This document shows, piece by piece, positions 8,615 through 17,541 of a stretch of DNA of 36,073 nucleotides. The stretch's first letter is position 1, and every line of letters begins with the position of its first letter. A program made the position numbers and the translations under genes. The DNA comes from JAFGGG01 sp964638895. Its GTDB lineage: Bacteria; Spirochaetota; Spirochaetia; SZUA-6; RPPD01. Below the pieces are notes generated by a model that was given only the letters and a program-made list of their open reading frames with translations, was not told where the DNA came from and did not search any database. The DNA lies in contig CAZWYY010000042.1 in the NCBI GenBank assembly GCA_964638895.1, positions 1-36,073 on the forward strand. Reading direction: 5' to 3'.

Positions 8615-9967
8615 ATGATTATTCTCACCCTTAACTGCGGCAGTTCCTCGGTAAAATACAGGGTATTTGATTGGGAACAGAAAGAGATTATAGCCGACGG
8701 TATCGTACAGCGGGTAGGAACACCCGGCTCTTTTATAGAGCATTACGGCAAAAACAAGGGCACCATTAGGCGTGATCACGCCTGTCCGAACCACCGTGTA
8801 GCCATCGAACTCATTACCGGCCTGCTTCTGGACAAGGACACGGGCGTACTCGAAGACATCAACCTGATTAAGGCCGTGGGCCACCGTGTGGTTCATGGGG
8901 GTGAGAAATTCTTTAAATCGGTCATCATCACCGATGAGGCGTTGAAGATCTTTACGGAGGTAGAGGATTTAAGCCCGCTGCACAACCCGGCCAATATCAT
9001 GGGCATACAGGCGGCCATGGAGTTGTTGCCGCACATCCCCCATTGCGCGGTTATGGACACGGCCTGGCACCAGACCATGCCCCCCTATGTGTTTACCTAC
9101 GCCCTGCCGTACGAGTGGTACAGGGATTTCCATGTGCGGCGTTACGGTTTTCACGGAACCTCCCTGCTTTATGTGGCCAAGCGGGCGGCCGTGCTTCTGG
9201 GCAAAGACCCGCGCGAATGCAACCTGATCTCCCTACATATCGGCAACGGCGTCAGTGCCAACGCGGTCAGGGACGGTGTGTCGCTGGATACCTCCATGGG
9301 ATTGACGCCTCTTGAAGGACTGGTCATGGGTACGCGTTCCGGTGATATGGACCCGGCCATCTGTTTCTATGTTATGCGGAAAACCGGGATGAACGCGGAA
9401 GAAATGGAAACGATCCTGAATAAAAAGAGCGGTGTCCTGGGCATTACGCAGCGGTTTATAGACCGCAGGGATGTGGTTAAGGCCGCCGAAGAGGGTGATA
9501 AACAGGCGCGCCTGGCCATTGAAGTTGAATCCTACCGCCTGCGAAAATATATCGGCGCCTACTACGCGGCTTTGGGCCGGGTGGATGCCGTCATTTTTAC
9601 CGCCGGTGTGGGAGAGATGAATCCGGTATATCGGGAGAAAGCGTTGGAGAGCTTGGACGAGTTGGGGATCATCATTGACAAGGACAAAAACCGGCTGTCC
9701 AAGACACGTAACGCGGAAACCGTGATCTCGGCGGACGCCTCCCGGGTGAAGGTGTTTGTTATTCCCACCGATGAAGAGATGGTGATGACCGAGGACACCT
9801 ATGCCCTGCTTAAGGGAATCTATGATGTACACACGAATTTCACGTACTCGTTTCAAAGAAGCGATTATATAAACCGCTCCAGGCAGTTGGCCCTGGCCGA
9901 GGAGCTGAAAACCAACCCCGCCCTGGAGCGTATCATCGCCCTGGCGCCCAAGGGCCGAAGCGAATAA
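8615..9967 (+). CDS. ackA: Acetate kinase
   Basis: AckA interconverts acetyl phosphate plus ADP with acetate plus ATP in the cytoplasm, giving ATP in fermentation. The N-terminus IILTLNCGSSSVKYRVF is the family signature. Further marks are VGHRVVHGG, MDTAWHQTMPP, YGFHGTSLLYV, SLHIGNGVSA and FTAGVGEMNP. I chose the ATG at 8615 over one 51 bases upstream, because it has a GAAAGGA ribosome site and starts directly on the conserved first strand. No phosphotransacetylase gene lies beside it. The gene follows prs by 54 bases and may share its transcript. Confidence 0.95.
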   Translation: MIILTLNCGSSSVKYRVFDWEQKEIIADGIVQRVGTPGSFIEHYGKNKGTIRRDHACPNHRVAIELITGLLLDKDTGVLEDINLIKAVGHRVVHGGEKFFKSVIITDEALKIFTEVEDLSPLHNPANIMGIQAAMELLPHIPHCAVMDTAWHQTMPPYVFTYALPYEWYRDFHVRRYGFHGTSLLYVAKRAAVLLGKDPRECNLISLHIGNGVSANAVRDGVSLDTSMGLTPLEGLVMGTRSGDMDPAICFYVMRKTGMNAEEMETILNKKSGVLGITQRFIDRRDVVKAAEEGDKQARLAIEVESYRLRKYIGAYYAALGRVDAVIFTAGVGEMNPVYREKALESLDELGIIIDKDKNRLSKTRNAETVISADASRVKVFVIPTDEEMVMTEDTYALLKGIYDVHTNFTYSFQRSDYINRSRQLALAEELKTNPALERIIALAPKGRSE

Positions 9968-9987
9968 GCCGCTTTAGCCGCGGCTTA
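9965..9987 (+). terminator. Hairpin at the end of ackA
   Basis: TAAGCCGC (9965-9972) and GCGGCTTA (9980-9987) form a perfect 8-bp stem around a 7-base loop. The left arm contains the ackA stop codon. No T-run follows, so it is not a classical intrinsic terminator. It may protect the 3' end or work with Rho. Confidence 0.4.
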
Positions 9988-10088
9988 CGAATGGCGTATA
10001 AAATAATATAAACTCTAATGTAAATAATTGTAAAATTCCCCGGCTGAAAGGCGGAAAAAGTTGGCCCGCTCTTTGCTAAATATTCCCC

Positions 10089-11450
10089 ATGCATATCGGA
10101 CATATCCTCTTTACGGCGATTGTATCGGCGGCAGTTCTCTGCACGCTGCCGGCCGGCGGTGCGTTCGCAGAACCCGGCCGCCTCACCCTTACGGCGGAGA
10201 CCCCGGATCTGAAGAGCCTTACCCTGCGCGCGGTGGTACGGTACCAGGTGATAACCGCGTTTTGCGTCTATAAACAGGATGAACTTTCCTCCTTTGGATT
10301 CAGTACGCCCTTTTCGGTGTTGGGAAGCGTAATCCATACGGGTTTACTGCGTGAAATAAGAAATCCGCTTGCCTATTCGGCGGCAAGCAGTGTGTTTCGT
10401 GAAAAAAGCGATATCAGGCTTACCACATCCCTCGACGGAAGCGCCTACTGGGGACTGGTGCTCAGGCCGCTGCCCAAATCCCTGGTGCTATATTATTACG
10501 GAAAAAAAGACGAGACGTTTTCCCTGGGCGCCGTGGCGCGCCTGGAATGGGAAAAAATCGCACGGCTGGAGATGCTTGTCTCCACCTCATACCCACGCAC
10601 ACCCGAACAGTCCGCGGCCTGGTTCAAGGATAAACCGCCTTTTCCCGGCGGCAGGCTGGTACATGCGGCCTCAAGGCTTAAACTCGGGTGGAGTCCTATG
10701 TATGCCATTGTTTCCGGCGGGTTTTCCTGCGGGTTACTGGTACAACCCGGGTATTTTATCCATACGATCAGCGGGCTTGAAACAAGGCCGTTGGACCTGT
10801 TTCTGATCATAGGGTATGATGATCCACACTATCTTGATCCGGAGGCCGGCTGTCCGAAAAGGAATTTCATGTACGGCGGCAGCTTTGCCCTGGACCCGTT
10901 TGATTGGCTGGAACTGGACGGCGGATACCGAAGAACCGTCGAACACGGTTACCTTCAGCAGGGGAACAGAAGAAACAGTTCGGAGGAGCTTGACTCCGGA
11001 CTGAAGGTAACGGCCGGTATCGGTCCCCGTAGCACAATATACGCGGAAACCGGGTATACGGCTCATTTTTATTATCCTGCGGATGCGCGGGATTACCTGA
11101 CACACACGCTGAGTGCTAGAATCACCTGTGACGCGGACGGTCAATCGTTTTCCGCTTGGCTTTCCCTCAAAAATCCTGGTTTGAGTGACCAGAGTTCGAC
11201 AATCGGTATTGAGTTTGAACTGCAAAACGCTTTCGCCGACCTGGTTGTGGCCCTGAAACGCACCCGGGAGGACTCATCCGCATGGTATAACTTTCGGGCA
11301 GCGTTTTATCTGCTTTTTCCCAATCAAAAATATTATATCAGGCTTAACACAAAACGAGAGCTTGATCAGGAAGAAATCGATTGGCGAACGTTCAGAGATG
11401 AGTTTACCCGCTACTTTTGCTTTACCCTGGGCTGGGAGGGGGCGTGGTAA
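10089..11450 (+). CDS. Predicted outer-membrane beta-barrel protein, function unknown
   Basis: This is an exported protein of 453 residues that I cannot assign to a family. A signal peptide is clear (about 1-27, cleavage after AFA). The rest alternates polar and aromatic or hydrophobic residues in short strands with many Tyr, Trp and Gly, and ends in GWEGAW. A terminal aromatic is typical of Bam-inserted barrels. No strong ribosome site precedes the ATG. The 3' end overlaps the convergent glnE gene by 29 bases. It could be a spirochaetal porin or a transporter of unknown cargo. Confidence 0.75.
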   Translation: MHIGHILFTAIVSAAVLCTLPAGGAFAEPGRLTLTAETPDLKSLTLRAVVRYQVITAFCVYKQDELSSFGFSTPFSVLGSVIHTGLLREIRNPLAYSAASSVFREKSDIRLTTSLDGSAYWGLVLRPLPKSLVLYYYGKKDETFSLGAVARLEWEKIARLEMLVSTSYPRTPEQSAAWFKDKPPFPGGRLVHAASRLKLGWSPMYAIVSGGFSCGLLVQPGYFIHTISGLETRPLDLFLIIGYDDPHYLDPEAGCPKRNFMYGGSFALDPFDWLELDGGYRRTVEHGYLQQGNRRNSSEELDSGLKVTAGIGPRSTIYAETGYTAHFYYPADARDYLTHTLSARITCDADGQSFSAWLSLKNPGLSDQSSTIGIEFELQNAFADLVVALKRTREDSSAWYNFRAAFYLLFPNQKYYIRLNTKRELDQEEIDWRTFRDEFTRYFCFTLGWEGAW

Positions 11451-14400
11451 TATGAAGGGATTCATCATCATCCCCCGTGTTGATAAACCGTTCGTATTCG
11501 CCGTGAACGCGTGAGAGGCAGGCGTTAAGTTCGCGTTCGAGATCCTCGGACGAGGATTGGATCCCCAGCACCCGTTTGGCCAGCACCGCCCTTTCGGAGG
11601 CTTTCGCCGGCAGTTCATAGGTTTGCCGGTCTTCAAGAAGCTGCAGGTAATGCTCGATCCTGCGCAGGAATATGTAGTCCCGCTTCAATTGACCGGTATT
11701 GTCCATATCCAGAATATGGGCATTGTACAGCAGGTCGAGCGAGGTGAGTGTATTGCCGTGGAGAATATCCGGGTGATCAGCCGCGTAAATCCGCTGTAAA
11801 CCCTGCACCATAAACTCTATATCACGTATGCCCCCCAGGCCGATTTTGACGTTCAGGTAAGAGATTCTCCCGGCGGACAGGCCGGCCAACGCCTTTTTTC
11901 GCATTGTGCTGATGGACGAGGTTATCTGCCGGACGCGGGGTCTGGCCAACAGAAGAGGGGCGATAGCTTTTAGAAAGCGCGATCCCAAATCAAGGTTACC
12001 GGCCACGGGGCGAAGTTTGAGCAGCGCCTGTATCTCCCATAACCCCGCTTTTTGCCGGTAATAGTCGATCAGGGAGCGCATAGTAGGCACCAGCGGGCCG
12101 GCCTTGCCGAAGGGACGCAGACGCACATCCACCCGGTATACGTATCCCTCGCTGGTGTGCTGCTCCAATGTGTGAATCAGCCGCTCAAACACTTGTGAGA
12201 AAACGCCGGCCGCATCATCCGGAACCGCCGCCGCGTCATCGTAGAGGGCCAGAATGTCAATATCGGAGCTGTAGTTGAGTTCAAAACCGCCCAGTTTGCC
12301 GAAGGCAAGCACACAGAAAGAGCCGGCCAGTTTTTGCAGGTTCCCGGGAAGATCGGACCAGATGCGTGAAAGCGCGGCCTCCAGCACGGAACCGGCCAGG
12401 CGCGAAAGCTCAAGTACGATCTCCGTCAAGGGTTTATCGAGGCAGATGTCCTTGATGGCGATGCGCAGGGTTTCTTTTTTGCGGAAACGGCACAGAGCAA
12501 GCCGCCACTCTTCCATATCAGAGGAGGAACGGGAAACCTGCGAAAGCTCTTCGGCAAACTCAGCCGGTTTACGGACCGCGAGCAGGTTGTCGGGGTGGGT
12601 CACCCATTCGAAAAAATTCGGATGGCGGATCAGGGTATCGGACAGAAAGTGGCTGACCGAAAAAACCGTCAGCAGGATATCGAGCCTACGCGGCTGGGAA
12701 AGCAGCAGCCTGTAGTGAGACAACGGATTATCGAGAGCGCGCACAAAACGCTCCCAGTTGTTCAGGGCCATATCGGGGTCCGGTTTTCTGGAAAGGATAT
12801 CACCGGCAAGGACCGCAATACCGGTAAATCCTTCAAGTACACCGCCGCTCCCCGCGAGTTTCAATAAATTCGTATATGCCCGATCGGTCTGCTTAAACCC
12901 GGCTTTTTGCAGCACCCGGTTTTTTAGTCCGGGCGATATTTCCCTGGATAACACCAGGTCGGCAATGTTGCCTGTTTCCTTGCCGGGCAGGTAGTTCCTG
13001 CCGAAGTGTTGTTCCACGAACAGGCGGGTGCGCGCCGTGCATGTTTCCAGATCATAGAGCAGTTGCTGCTGTGGTGACAATTCATCCTTGTAATCATAAC
13101 CGACCCTGCGCGCCAGGTGCATGAGCTCACCGGAGTCCCCGGCGGGCAGAACCAGGTCCTGGGCGGAACCGCGCAGCATACGCAGGCCGTTGATGACCTT
13201 ACGAAAAAAATAATACGCGTGGGTCAGACGATCGGCCTCCTCACTTTGCAGCACGTGGGCCCTGGCCAGTTCACGCAGAGCGTTATGCAGCAGGGGTGTT
13301 CTGAGTGCTCTCAACGTGTTCCCATGGATTACCTGAAGAAGCTGCACGGTGTATTCCAGATCAACCAGTCCCCCGGGCCCGAATTTGACATTAAAACGCT
13401 CTTTGTCCGGTGTAAGGGAGTATTGCTTCTGCCGTAAGCGGAATACCTCCGCCGGGGTAATCGTTGTGGATTCAAAAATCATCTCGTCACGCAGGCGTTC
13501 CACCAGGGAGCCGGTTTCCGCATGTCCGCCGATTTTCCGCAGGCGTACCAGGGCCAGGCGTTCCGCGTCGTGCGCCTTGCCTCCCGGACCGTAATACCTG
13601 CAGAAATTTTCCAGGCTGCAGGCAAGGGACCCGGATTTGCCGAAGGGGCGCAGCCGTGTATCTATCTGGAAAATACCCTGACGTTTGGCCTGAATGAACA
13701 GCACCGCGTCCCGCATAAGCTGTTCAAAGAAATCGGCGTTGGAAATCCGGTGCACGCCGTCGGTTGCGCCATTATCGCTGTATATAAAAAGCAGCTCGAT
13801 ATCCGAGGCGTACCCCAGGGCCCTGCCGCCAAGCTTGCCCAATCCGAACAGGGCATAGGTGGCCTCAAGTCCGGCTACGGAGAGCGGGCGGCCGTATTTC
13901 GTGACGCATTCCGCATAGATAATACTGAACGCCTGGTTTATCACGGCCTCGGCCAGGGAAGTCAGTTTAAGACTCAGGTCTTTGATGGTTGAGTGCGGAT
14001 TCAGGATGTGATCCAGGTCTATCAGGTAGATCTCATGGTCCTTAAAACCGTTTAAGGCCGCTTTTTTCTCTTCAAGCGAGCGTGTCTCCTTAAGGGCCGC
14101 CGAAAGGCGCGCCGGAATTTCTGACGGCCGGCTGCTGAAATGCCTGCCCTTAATCTGGGATGAAAGCATGGGCAGCAGGGTTTCATACTGGTTGCGGATA
14201 AAATCCTCCCAGAGAAAATCACTTGTGCCCAGCAAATGTGCCAGCTCATTCAAGATCAGGTGATTGCCGAGGAGATCGTACCATTTCCCTTTTTCCGGAA
14301 GGGCGGTGATATCGGAAACCATTGTCTCAAAGCGGCAGAGGGCGCTGTAAGGGTCGGGCGCGCCGCCCAGGAAAAAACTGAACTGTTTGGTAAGCAGTAC

Positions 14401-15216
14401 CGAAAGCCGTACCGTGTCCAGCATGGCCTGATCGGTGATTTTATTGCCTTTAAGATCTGATATAAAAAAGTCATCCTCGATCATATTTTGCCTGGTCTGG
14501 ATACGCACCAGTTCTATGGAGATATTATGTAGGGAAAGCGCGGTACTCAGGGTGTAAAGGAAAAAGGGCGTGTCTTCGGAGACGATATGCAGTCGGGTAT
14601 ATTCCGTATCCCGGTTGGTAATCTCCATGCAAACGGGGAAAAGCACCTTGGCTGCGGGAAGTTTGAGTCTGTTCAGGTTAACGGCCACCATTTCGTTTAC
14701 TTTTTGCTTTGCCCATGTCAGGTTGTTCTTGGAACCCGCCTCCAATGCGGAAAGCACGGCCTTAAGTTGGTATTCGACCTCGGCGATCCAAATATCGAAC
14801 TGGCGTTCGGAGTCAAGTCGCCCGCGGAACTGGTCGATGATTTTTCGACGGAAAAACTCTGCTGTTTTAGGCCTGGCGGTTCTACCCGCCCTGCGGTAGG
14901 TAAAGATGTCCCCGGAAATAAAACGAAAACCGTTTGATGAAAGCACACCGGTTATCAGGGAGAACACGGCCGGGTAGTCAAAAGACAACACGGTACATTC
15001 GATTACGCCTTCCGGTAACACCCGGGATATAATGTGTACCGGATTCTTTCTATACAACCGCGACAGGTTCAGAATATGGAGGCAGATCGTATCCGCCCTG
15101 AATTTTTCAAAATACAGGGAAGGAAGCCCCTCCAGGTGTTCGATAATCTCATGATCTTTAATATCCGGCAATCGTTGCTTTATTTCCCGGAAGCCCGGTT
15201 TTAAAGAGGCGGTCAT
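11422..15216 (-). CDS. glnE: Glutamine synthetase adenylyltransferase/deadenylylase with N-terminal GlnD-like ACT domains
   Basis: GlnE adds AMP to, and removes it from, glutamine synthetase in response to nitrogen status. Two nucleotidyltransferase repeats are visible. The first has GLGKLGGRALGYASDIE (458-474) with IDTRLRPFGKSG at 518-529. The second has AFGKLGGFELNYSSDID (971-987) with VDVRLRPFGKAG at 1029-1040. Each is followed by its helical partner (GPGGLVDLEYTVQLLQ; GLGGIRDIEFMVQGLQ). The second keeps the metal pair D985/D987; the first reads D472/E474. About 300 extra N-terminal residues hold two ACT-like domains (around 70-108 and 205-260) that resemble the C-terminal ACT pair of GlnD. 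The total of 1264 residues exceeds the usual 950 or so. Neither a PII gene nor a glutamine synthetase gene is in the window. The upstream small membrane protein ends 3 bases before its ATG. Confidence 0.93.
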   Translation of the reverse strand: MTASLKPGFREIKQRLPDIKDHEIIEHLEGLPSLYFEKFRADTICLHILNLSRLYRKNPVHIISRVLPEGVIECTVLSFDYPAVFSLITGVLSSNGFRFISGDIFTYRRAGRTARPKTAEFFRRKIIDQFRGRLDSERQFDIWIAEVEYQLKAVLSALEAGSKNNLTWAKQKVNEMVAVNLNRLKLPAAKVLFPVCMEITNRDTEYTRLHIVSEDTPFFLYTLSTALSLHNISIELVRIQTRQNMIEDDFFISDLKGNKITDQAMLDTVRLSVLLTKQFSFFLGGAPDPYSALCRFETMVSDITALPEKGKWYDLLGNHLILNELAHLLGTSDFLWEDFIRNQYETLLPMLSSQIKGRHFSSRPSEIPARLSAALKETRSLEEKKAALNGFKDHEIYLIDLDHILNPHSTIKDLSLKLTSLAEAVINQAFSIIYAECVTKYGRPLSVAGLEATYALFGLGKLGGRALGYASDIELLFIYSDNGATDGVHRISNADFFEQLMRDAVLFIQAKRQGIFQIDTRLRPFGKSGSLACSLENFCRYYGPGGKAHDAERLALVRLRKIGGHAETGSLVERLRDEMIFESTTITPAEVFRLRQKQYSLTPDKERFNVKFGPGGLVDLEYTVQLLQVIHGNTLRALRTPLLHNALRELARAHVLQSEEADRLTHAYYFFRKVINGLRMLRGSAQDLVLPAGDSGELMHLARRVGYDYKDELSPQQQLLYDLETCTARTRLFVEQHFGRNYLPGKETGNIADLVLSREISPGLKNRVLQKAGFKQTDRAYTNLLKLAGSGGVLEGFTGIAVLAGDILSRKPDPDMALNNWERFVRALDNPLSHYRLLLSQPRRLDILLTVFSVSHFLSDTLIRHPNFFEWVTHPDNLLAVRKPAEFAEELSQVSRSSSDMEEWRLALCRFRKKETLRIAIKDICLDKPLTEIVLELSRLAGSVLEAALSRIWSDLPGNLQKLAGSFCVLAFGKLGGFELNYSSDIDILALYDDAAAVPDDAAGVFSQVFERLIHTLEQHTSEGYVYRVDVRLRPFGKAGPLVPTMRSLIDYYRQKAGLWEIQALLKLRPVAGNLDLGSRFLKAIAPLLLARPRVRQITSSISTMRKKALAGLSAGRISYLNVKIGLGGIRDIEFMVQGLQRIYAADHPDILHGNTLTSLDLLYNAHILDMDNTGQLKRDYIFLRRIEHYLQLLEDRQTYELPAKASERAVLAKRVLGIQSSSEDLERELNACLSRVHGEYERFINTGDDDESLHITTPPPSPG

Positions 15217-15219
15217 GAT

Positions 15220-15648
15220 TCAGCTTGGTTTGTTCATCCCCGCCAGGGGAAACAGAATTTTATAAATTATCTCAAACAGCACAATTATAATGATAAACGC
15301 TATATAACATCCCATATTGAGTAGGAAGTAGCTGTTGCCGTTTATGATGAATGTCACCACCGAAAGGCAGATAAAAGCGGCGGAAAGCGGCAGCAAAACA
15401 CAGCGCAGTACCAGTAATATGAACTGCTGGGTGGACTCCTGTTCTTTAATGTATTTTTCCTTTTTGGGCTTCAGCAGAAAAACAATAAACAGAAGGAACG
15501 CAAGCAGAAGCAAGACCAATGACGCATAGATAATATAATAGCAGCCGTTTTTTTCATCCAGGAAAGAGAGGGTAAAGAAAGCGCCGATCGCCATGATACA
15601 ATACACCGTGGTGGATTTTGCAAAAATGATATAGATAATATCCGCCAT
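15220..15648 (-). CDS. Small four-helix membrane protein, function unknown
   Basis: I do not recognise this 142-residue protein. It has about four hydrophobic segments (roughly 12-30, 36-58, 76-97 and 105-130) with a charged loop KPKKEKYIKEQES between the second and third. It has no enzyme motif. It lies 3 bases upstream of glnE on the same strand, so the two share a transcript. A link to nitrogen control is possible but not supported by its sequence. The ribosome site (AAGAGAA) is modest. Confidence 0.65.
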   Translation of the reverse strand: MADIIYIIFAKSTTVYCIMAIGAFFTLSFLDEKNGCYYIIYASLVLLLLAFLLFIVFLLKPKKEKYIKEQESTQQFILLVLRCVLLPLSAAFICLSVVTFIINGNSYFLLNMGCYIAFIIIIVLFEIIYKILFPLAGMNKPS

Positions 15649-15748
15649 TTCTCTTGACCCTTTGTCATATTCTGCATGTTTATAAGAATAATATCAAGTA
15701 TACTGTATGAAAAACAAGCGTGTACCGGCTCCCGATATTATTTTTTTG

Positions 15749-15810
15749 TTGACAACCCGCGCCATACATATTACTTTATAGCAAAAAGTTACTTTGCAAT
15801 TCAAAGTTAC
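15749..15810 (+). promoter_or_regulatory. Promoter with 23-bp palindromic operator candidate ahead of the Lol-like operon
   Basis: A perfect TTGACA lies at 15749-15754, with an AT-rich but unclear -10 region around 15769-15780. Immediately downstream is an inverted repeat, GTTACTTTG (15788-15796), 5 bases, CAAAGTTAC (15802-15810), matching in 8 of 9 positions and perfect over the inner six. AAAGTTACT also recurs as a direct repeat. A repressor bound here would block transcription of the first gene, whose AAGGAG-type site follows. The best candidate binder is the winged-helix protein encoded second in the same operon. Confidence 0.55.
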
Positions 15811-15833
15811 TGTAAAGGAACAAGGAGCCGTTT

Positions 15834-16448
15834 ATGGAACGTAAGCAACATGGGGAGAACAAAAGGGAATACCTTGAGGATTTGAAAACGATCAAGGACC
15901 TGCTGATCGATGTCGAGGAGAAACCGTTGGTGGAATCCTGGGCTTTCTTTACATGGGGTTTGTGCATTGTGCTGGGCAGCGTTATTCACTATATCACCGA
16001 GGTATATTTTGCCTTTTCCGCATTTGATCTTGGTTTAAAGGTCTGGCTGCCCGTGGTGCTGGTCGGCGGGTTTTTTGAAAGCATTGCCTATGTCAAGCGT
16101 ATGACAAAGGAATCAATACCGCTATTTTCCCGCACCATGAAAAAGTCTATTCTGACCTTCACCGTACTGCTTGTAAGCTTTGGGGTTATTGCGGCCATGC
16201 TGATCCAGCTTAATGCGGCGTATTATATTCCTTTTCTGATCACTATTTTCACGGGCGTTTGTTTTGCCTCGTATGCGTATGTAAGCGCCACCTGGATGTA
16301 TTTCCCCGCCTTTTTTTTGATACTGGTGGCAATACTGCTTTTTATCTTTAAGTTCCATACCTCGTACTCTATCCTTGTTGTCGGCGGTACCAATGGTATC
16401 GCCTTTATCTGGGGCGGCATACTCTCGCGTAAACGGGAGAAAAAATGA
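15834..16448 (+). CDS. Polytopic membrane protein, first gene of Lol-like operon
   Basis: This is a 204-residue protein with a charged N-terminal helix (1-35, containing EYLEDLKTIKDLLIDVEEKPLV) and about six hydrophobic segments from 38 to 197. I do not recognise a named enzyme or transporter family. The layout, a short cytoplasmic helix followed by six spans and placed directly before a small winged-helix regulator, suggests a membrane partner or sensor for that regulator. Its stop overlaps the next start (ATGA). The ribosome site AAGGAACAAGGAG is strong. Confidence 0.75.
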   Translation: MERKQHGENKREYLEDLKTIKDLLIDVEEKPLVESWAFFTWGLCIVLGSVIHYITEVYFAFSAFDLGLKVWLPVVLVGGFFESIAYVKRMTKESIPLFSRTMKKSILTFTVLLVSFGVIAAMLIQLNAAYYIPFLITIFTGVCFASYAYVSATWMYFPAFFLILVAILLFIFKFHTSYSILVVGGTNGIAFIWGGILSRKREKK

Positions 16449-16768
16449 ATCCCGACGGACTTTACACACAGTTCGACAATATTTTTTTTGAAAAAACCCG
16501 TCTTTCAATTATAACAATTCTTTATAAGGAACAGTCCGTTTCTTTCAACAGGTTTAAAAAACTTCTGGGCGCCACGGACGGCGCCCTTTATACGCATTTG
16601 AAAAAACTGATCGCGGCCGATTACATAAAGAATAAAAAAACCCTGTCCGGTGAGACGGCCGAGACCGTGTATTCGCTGGCGAAAAACGGAAAAGAGCGTT
16701 TTAAACGGTATTTAACCTTTCTGGAACAGGTACTCACCGGCGGGCCAGAAGGAGGTATGGATTTATGA
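16445..16768 (+). CDS. Winged-helix transcriptional regulator (HTH_34/MarR-like)
   Basis: This is a 107-residue single-domain DNA-binding protein. It starts with a helix (EKTRLSIITILYKEQSVSF), followed by the recognition segment FNRFKKLLGATDGALYTHLKKLIAADYI and a beta wing (KNKKTLSGETAETVYSLAKNGKERF). This is the pattern of the winged-helix family Pfam calls HTH_34, often found with transporter operons. No ligand-binding domain is attached. It overlaps both neighbours by four bases (ATGA), so it is tightly co-translated with the operon it probably controls through the palindrome at 15788-15810. Confidence 0.85.
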   Translation: MNPDGLYTQFDNIFFEKTRLSIITILYKEQSVSFNRFKKLLGATDGALYTHLKKLIAADYIKNKKTLSGETAETVYSLAKNGKERFKRYLTFLEQVLTGGPEGGMDL

Positions 16769-17529
16769 AAAAAATTATATTTTTTGTATCCTGTGTTTTG
16801 GTTCTATTCACCGTACTATTTGCTGCGGCGGGCGACACTCAACAGGAGCAGGCCGCGCGGATTGTGGGGAAGATCGATGAACTCTACCGCAGCAGCACAA
16901 GTAGGGCGGTATTCGAAATGGAGATTATTACCCCGCAATGGCAGAGGACCTTGAAAATCCAGGCCTGGAGCAGCGGTATGAAGAAAACCTTTATGCGCAT
17001 CATGGAACCCAAAAAGGAAAGGGGAATGGCCACCCTGCGTCTGGGCAATGAAATGTGGAACTATCTGCCCAATACGAACAAGGTAATAAAAATACCGCCT
17101 TCGCTGATGATGGGCTCCTGGATGGGATCGGATTTCACGAACGATGACCTGGTAAAGGAGTTTACCTTCATCGATGATTATACGTTCGAGATGACCGCCG
17201 TAGACCAGCCGGAGTCCGGGCTGCTCTACGTAAAATGCGTACCCAAACCCGATGTACCGGTTGTCTGGGGATATGTAATACTCGCGGTAAGGGCGGGGGA
17301 TTACATGCCCGTGTGGGAGAAATACTATAACGAAAAAGGCGAGCTCGTACGCGAAATGCAGTTCAAGGAGATCAGGCGCTTCGGTACGCGCGAAATCCCC
17401 GCGGTGATGGAACTGATCCCCACGACAAAGCAGGGACATAAAACCATTGTCCGCTACGTGGAGGCTGAGTTTGATATCCCCTTAAACCGGGAGATCTTCA
17501 GCCTGCGCAATCTGCAGGCAAACATGTAA
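16765..17529 (+). CDS. LolA-like outer-membrane lipoprotein-sorting protein
   Basis: This is a periplasmic carrier-like protein of 254 residues. A signal peptide covers about 1-23 (cleavage near FAAAG). The mature part shows the pattern of the LolA-like family often annotated outer membrane lipoprotein-sorting protein: IVGKIDELYRSSTSRAVFEM at the N-terminus, then MRIMEPKKERGMATLRLGNEMWNYLPN split by short strands, and IPPSLMMGSWMGSDFTNDDLV. Proteins of this fold bind acyl chains in a hydrophobic half-barrel. With two permeases and an ATPase directly downstream, it probably ferries a lipoprotein or another lipid from the inner membrane across the periplasm. The actual cargo is unknown. Confidence 0.88.
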   Translation: MKKIIFFVSCVLVLFTVLFAAAGDTQQEQAARIVGKIDELYRSSTSRAVFEMEIITPQWQRTLKIQAWSSGMKKTFMRIMEPKKERGMATLRLGNEMWNYLPNTNKVIKIPPSLMMGSWMGSDFTNDDLVKEFTFIDDYTFEMTAVDQPESGLLYVKCVPKPDVPVVWGYVILAVRAGDYMPVWEKYYNEKGELVREMQFKEIRRFGTREIPAVMELIPTTKQGHKTIVRYVEAEFDIPLNREIFSLRNLQANM

Positions 17530-17541
17530 ACGGAGATTATC

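Noticed and set aside
13464..13992. Plus-strand open frames inside glnE
   Set aside because: They are antisense shadows of a gene whose motifs are clear along its full length.
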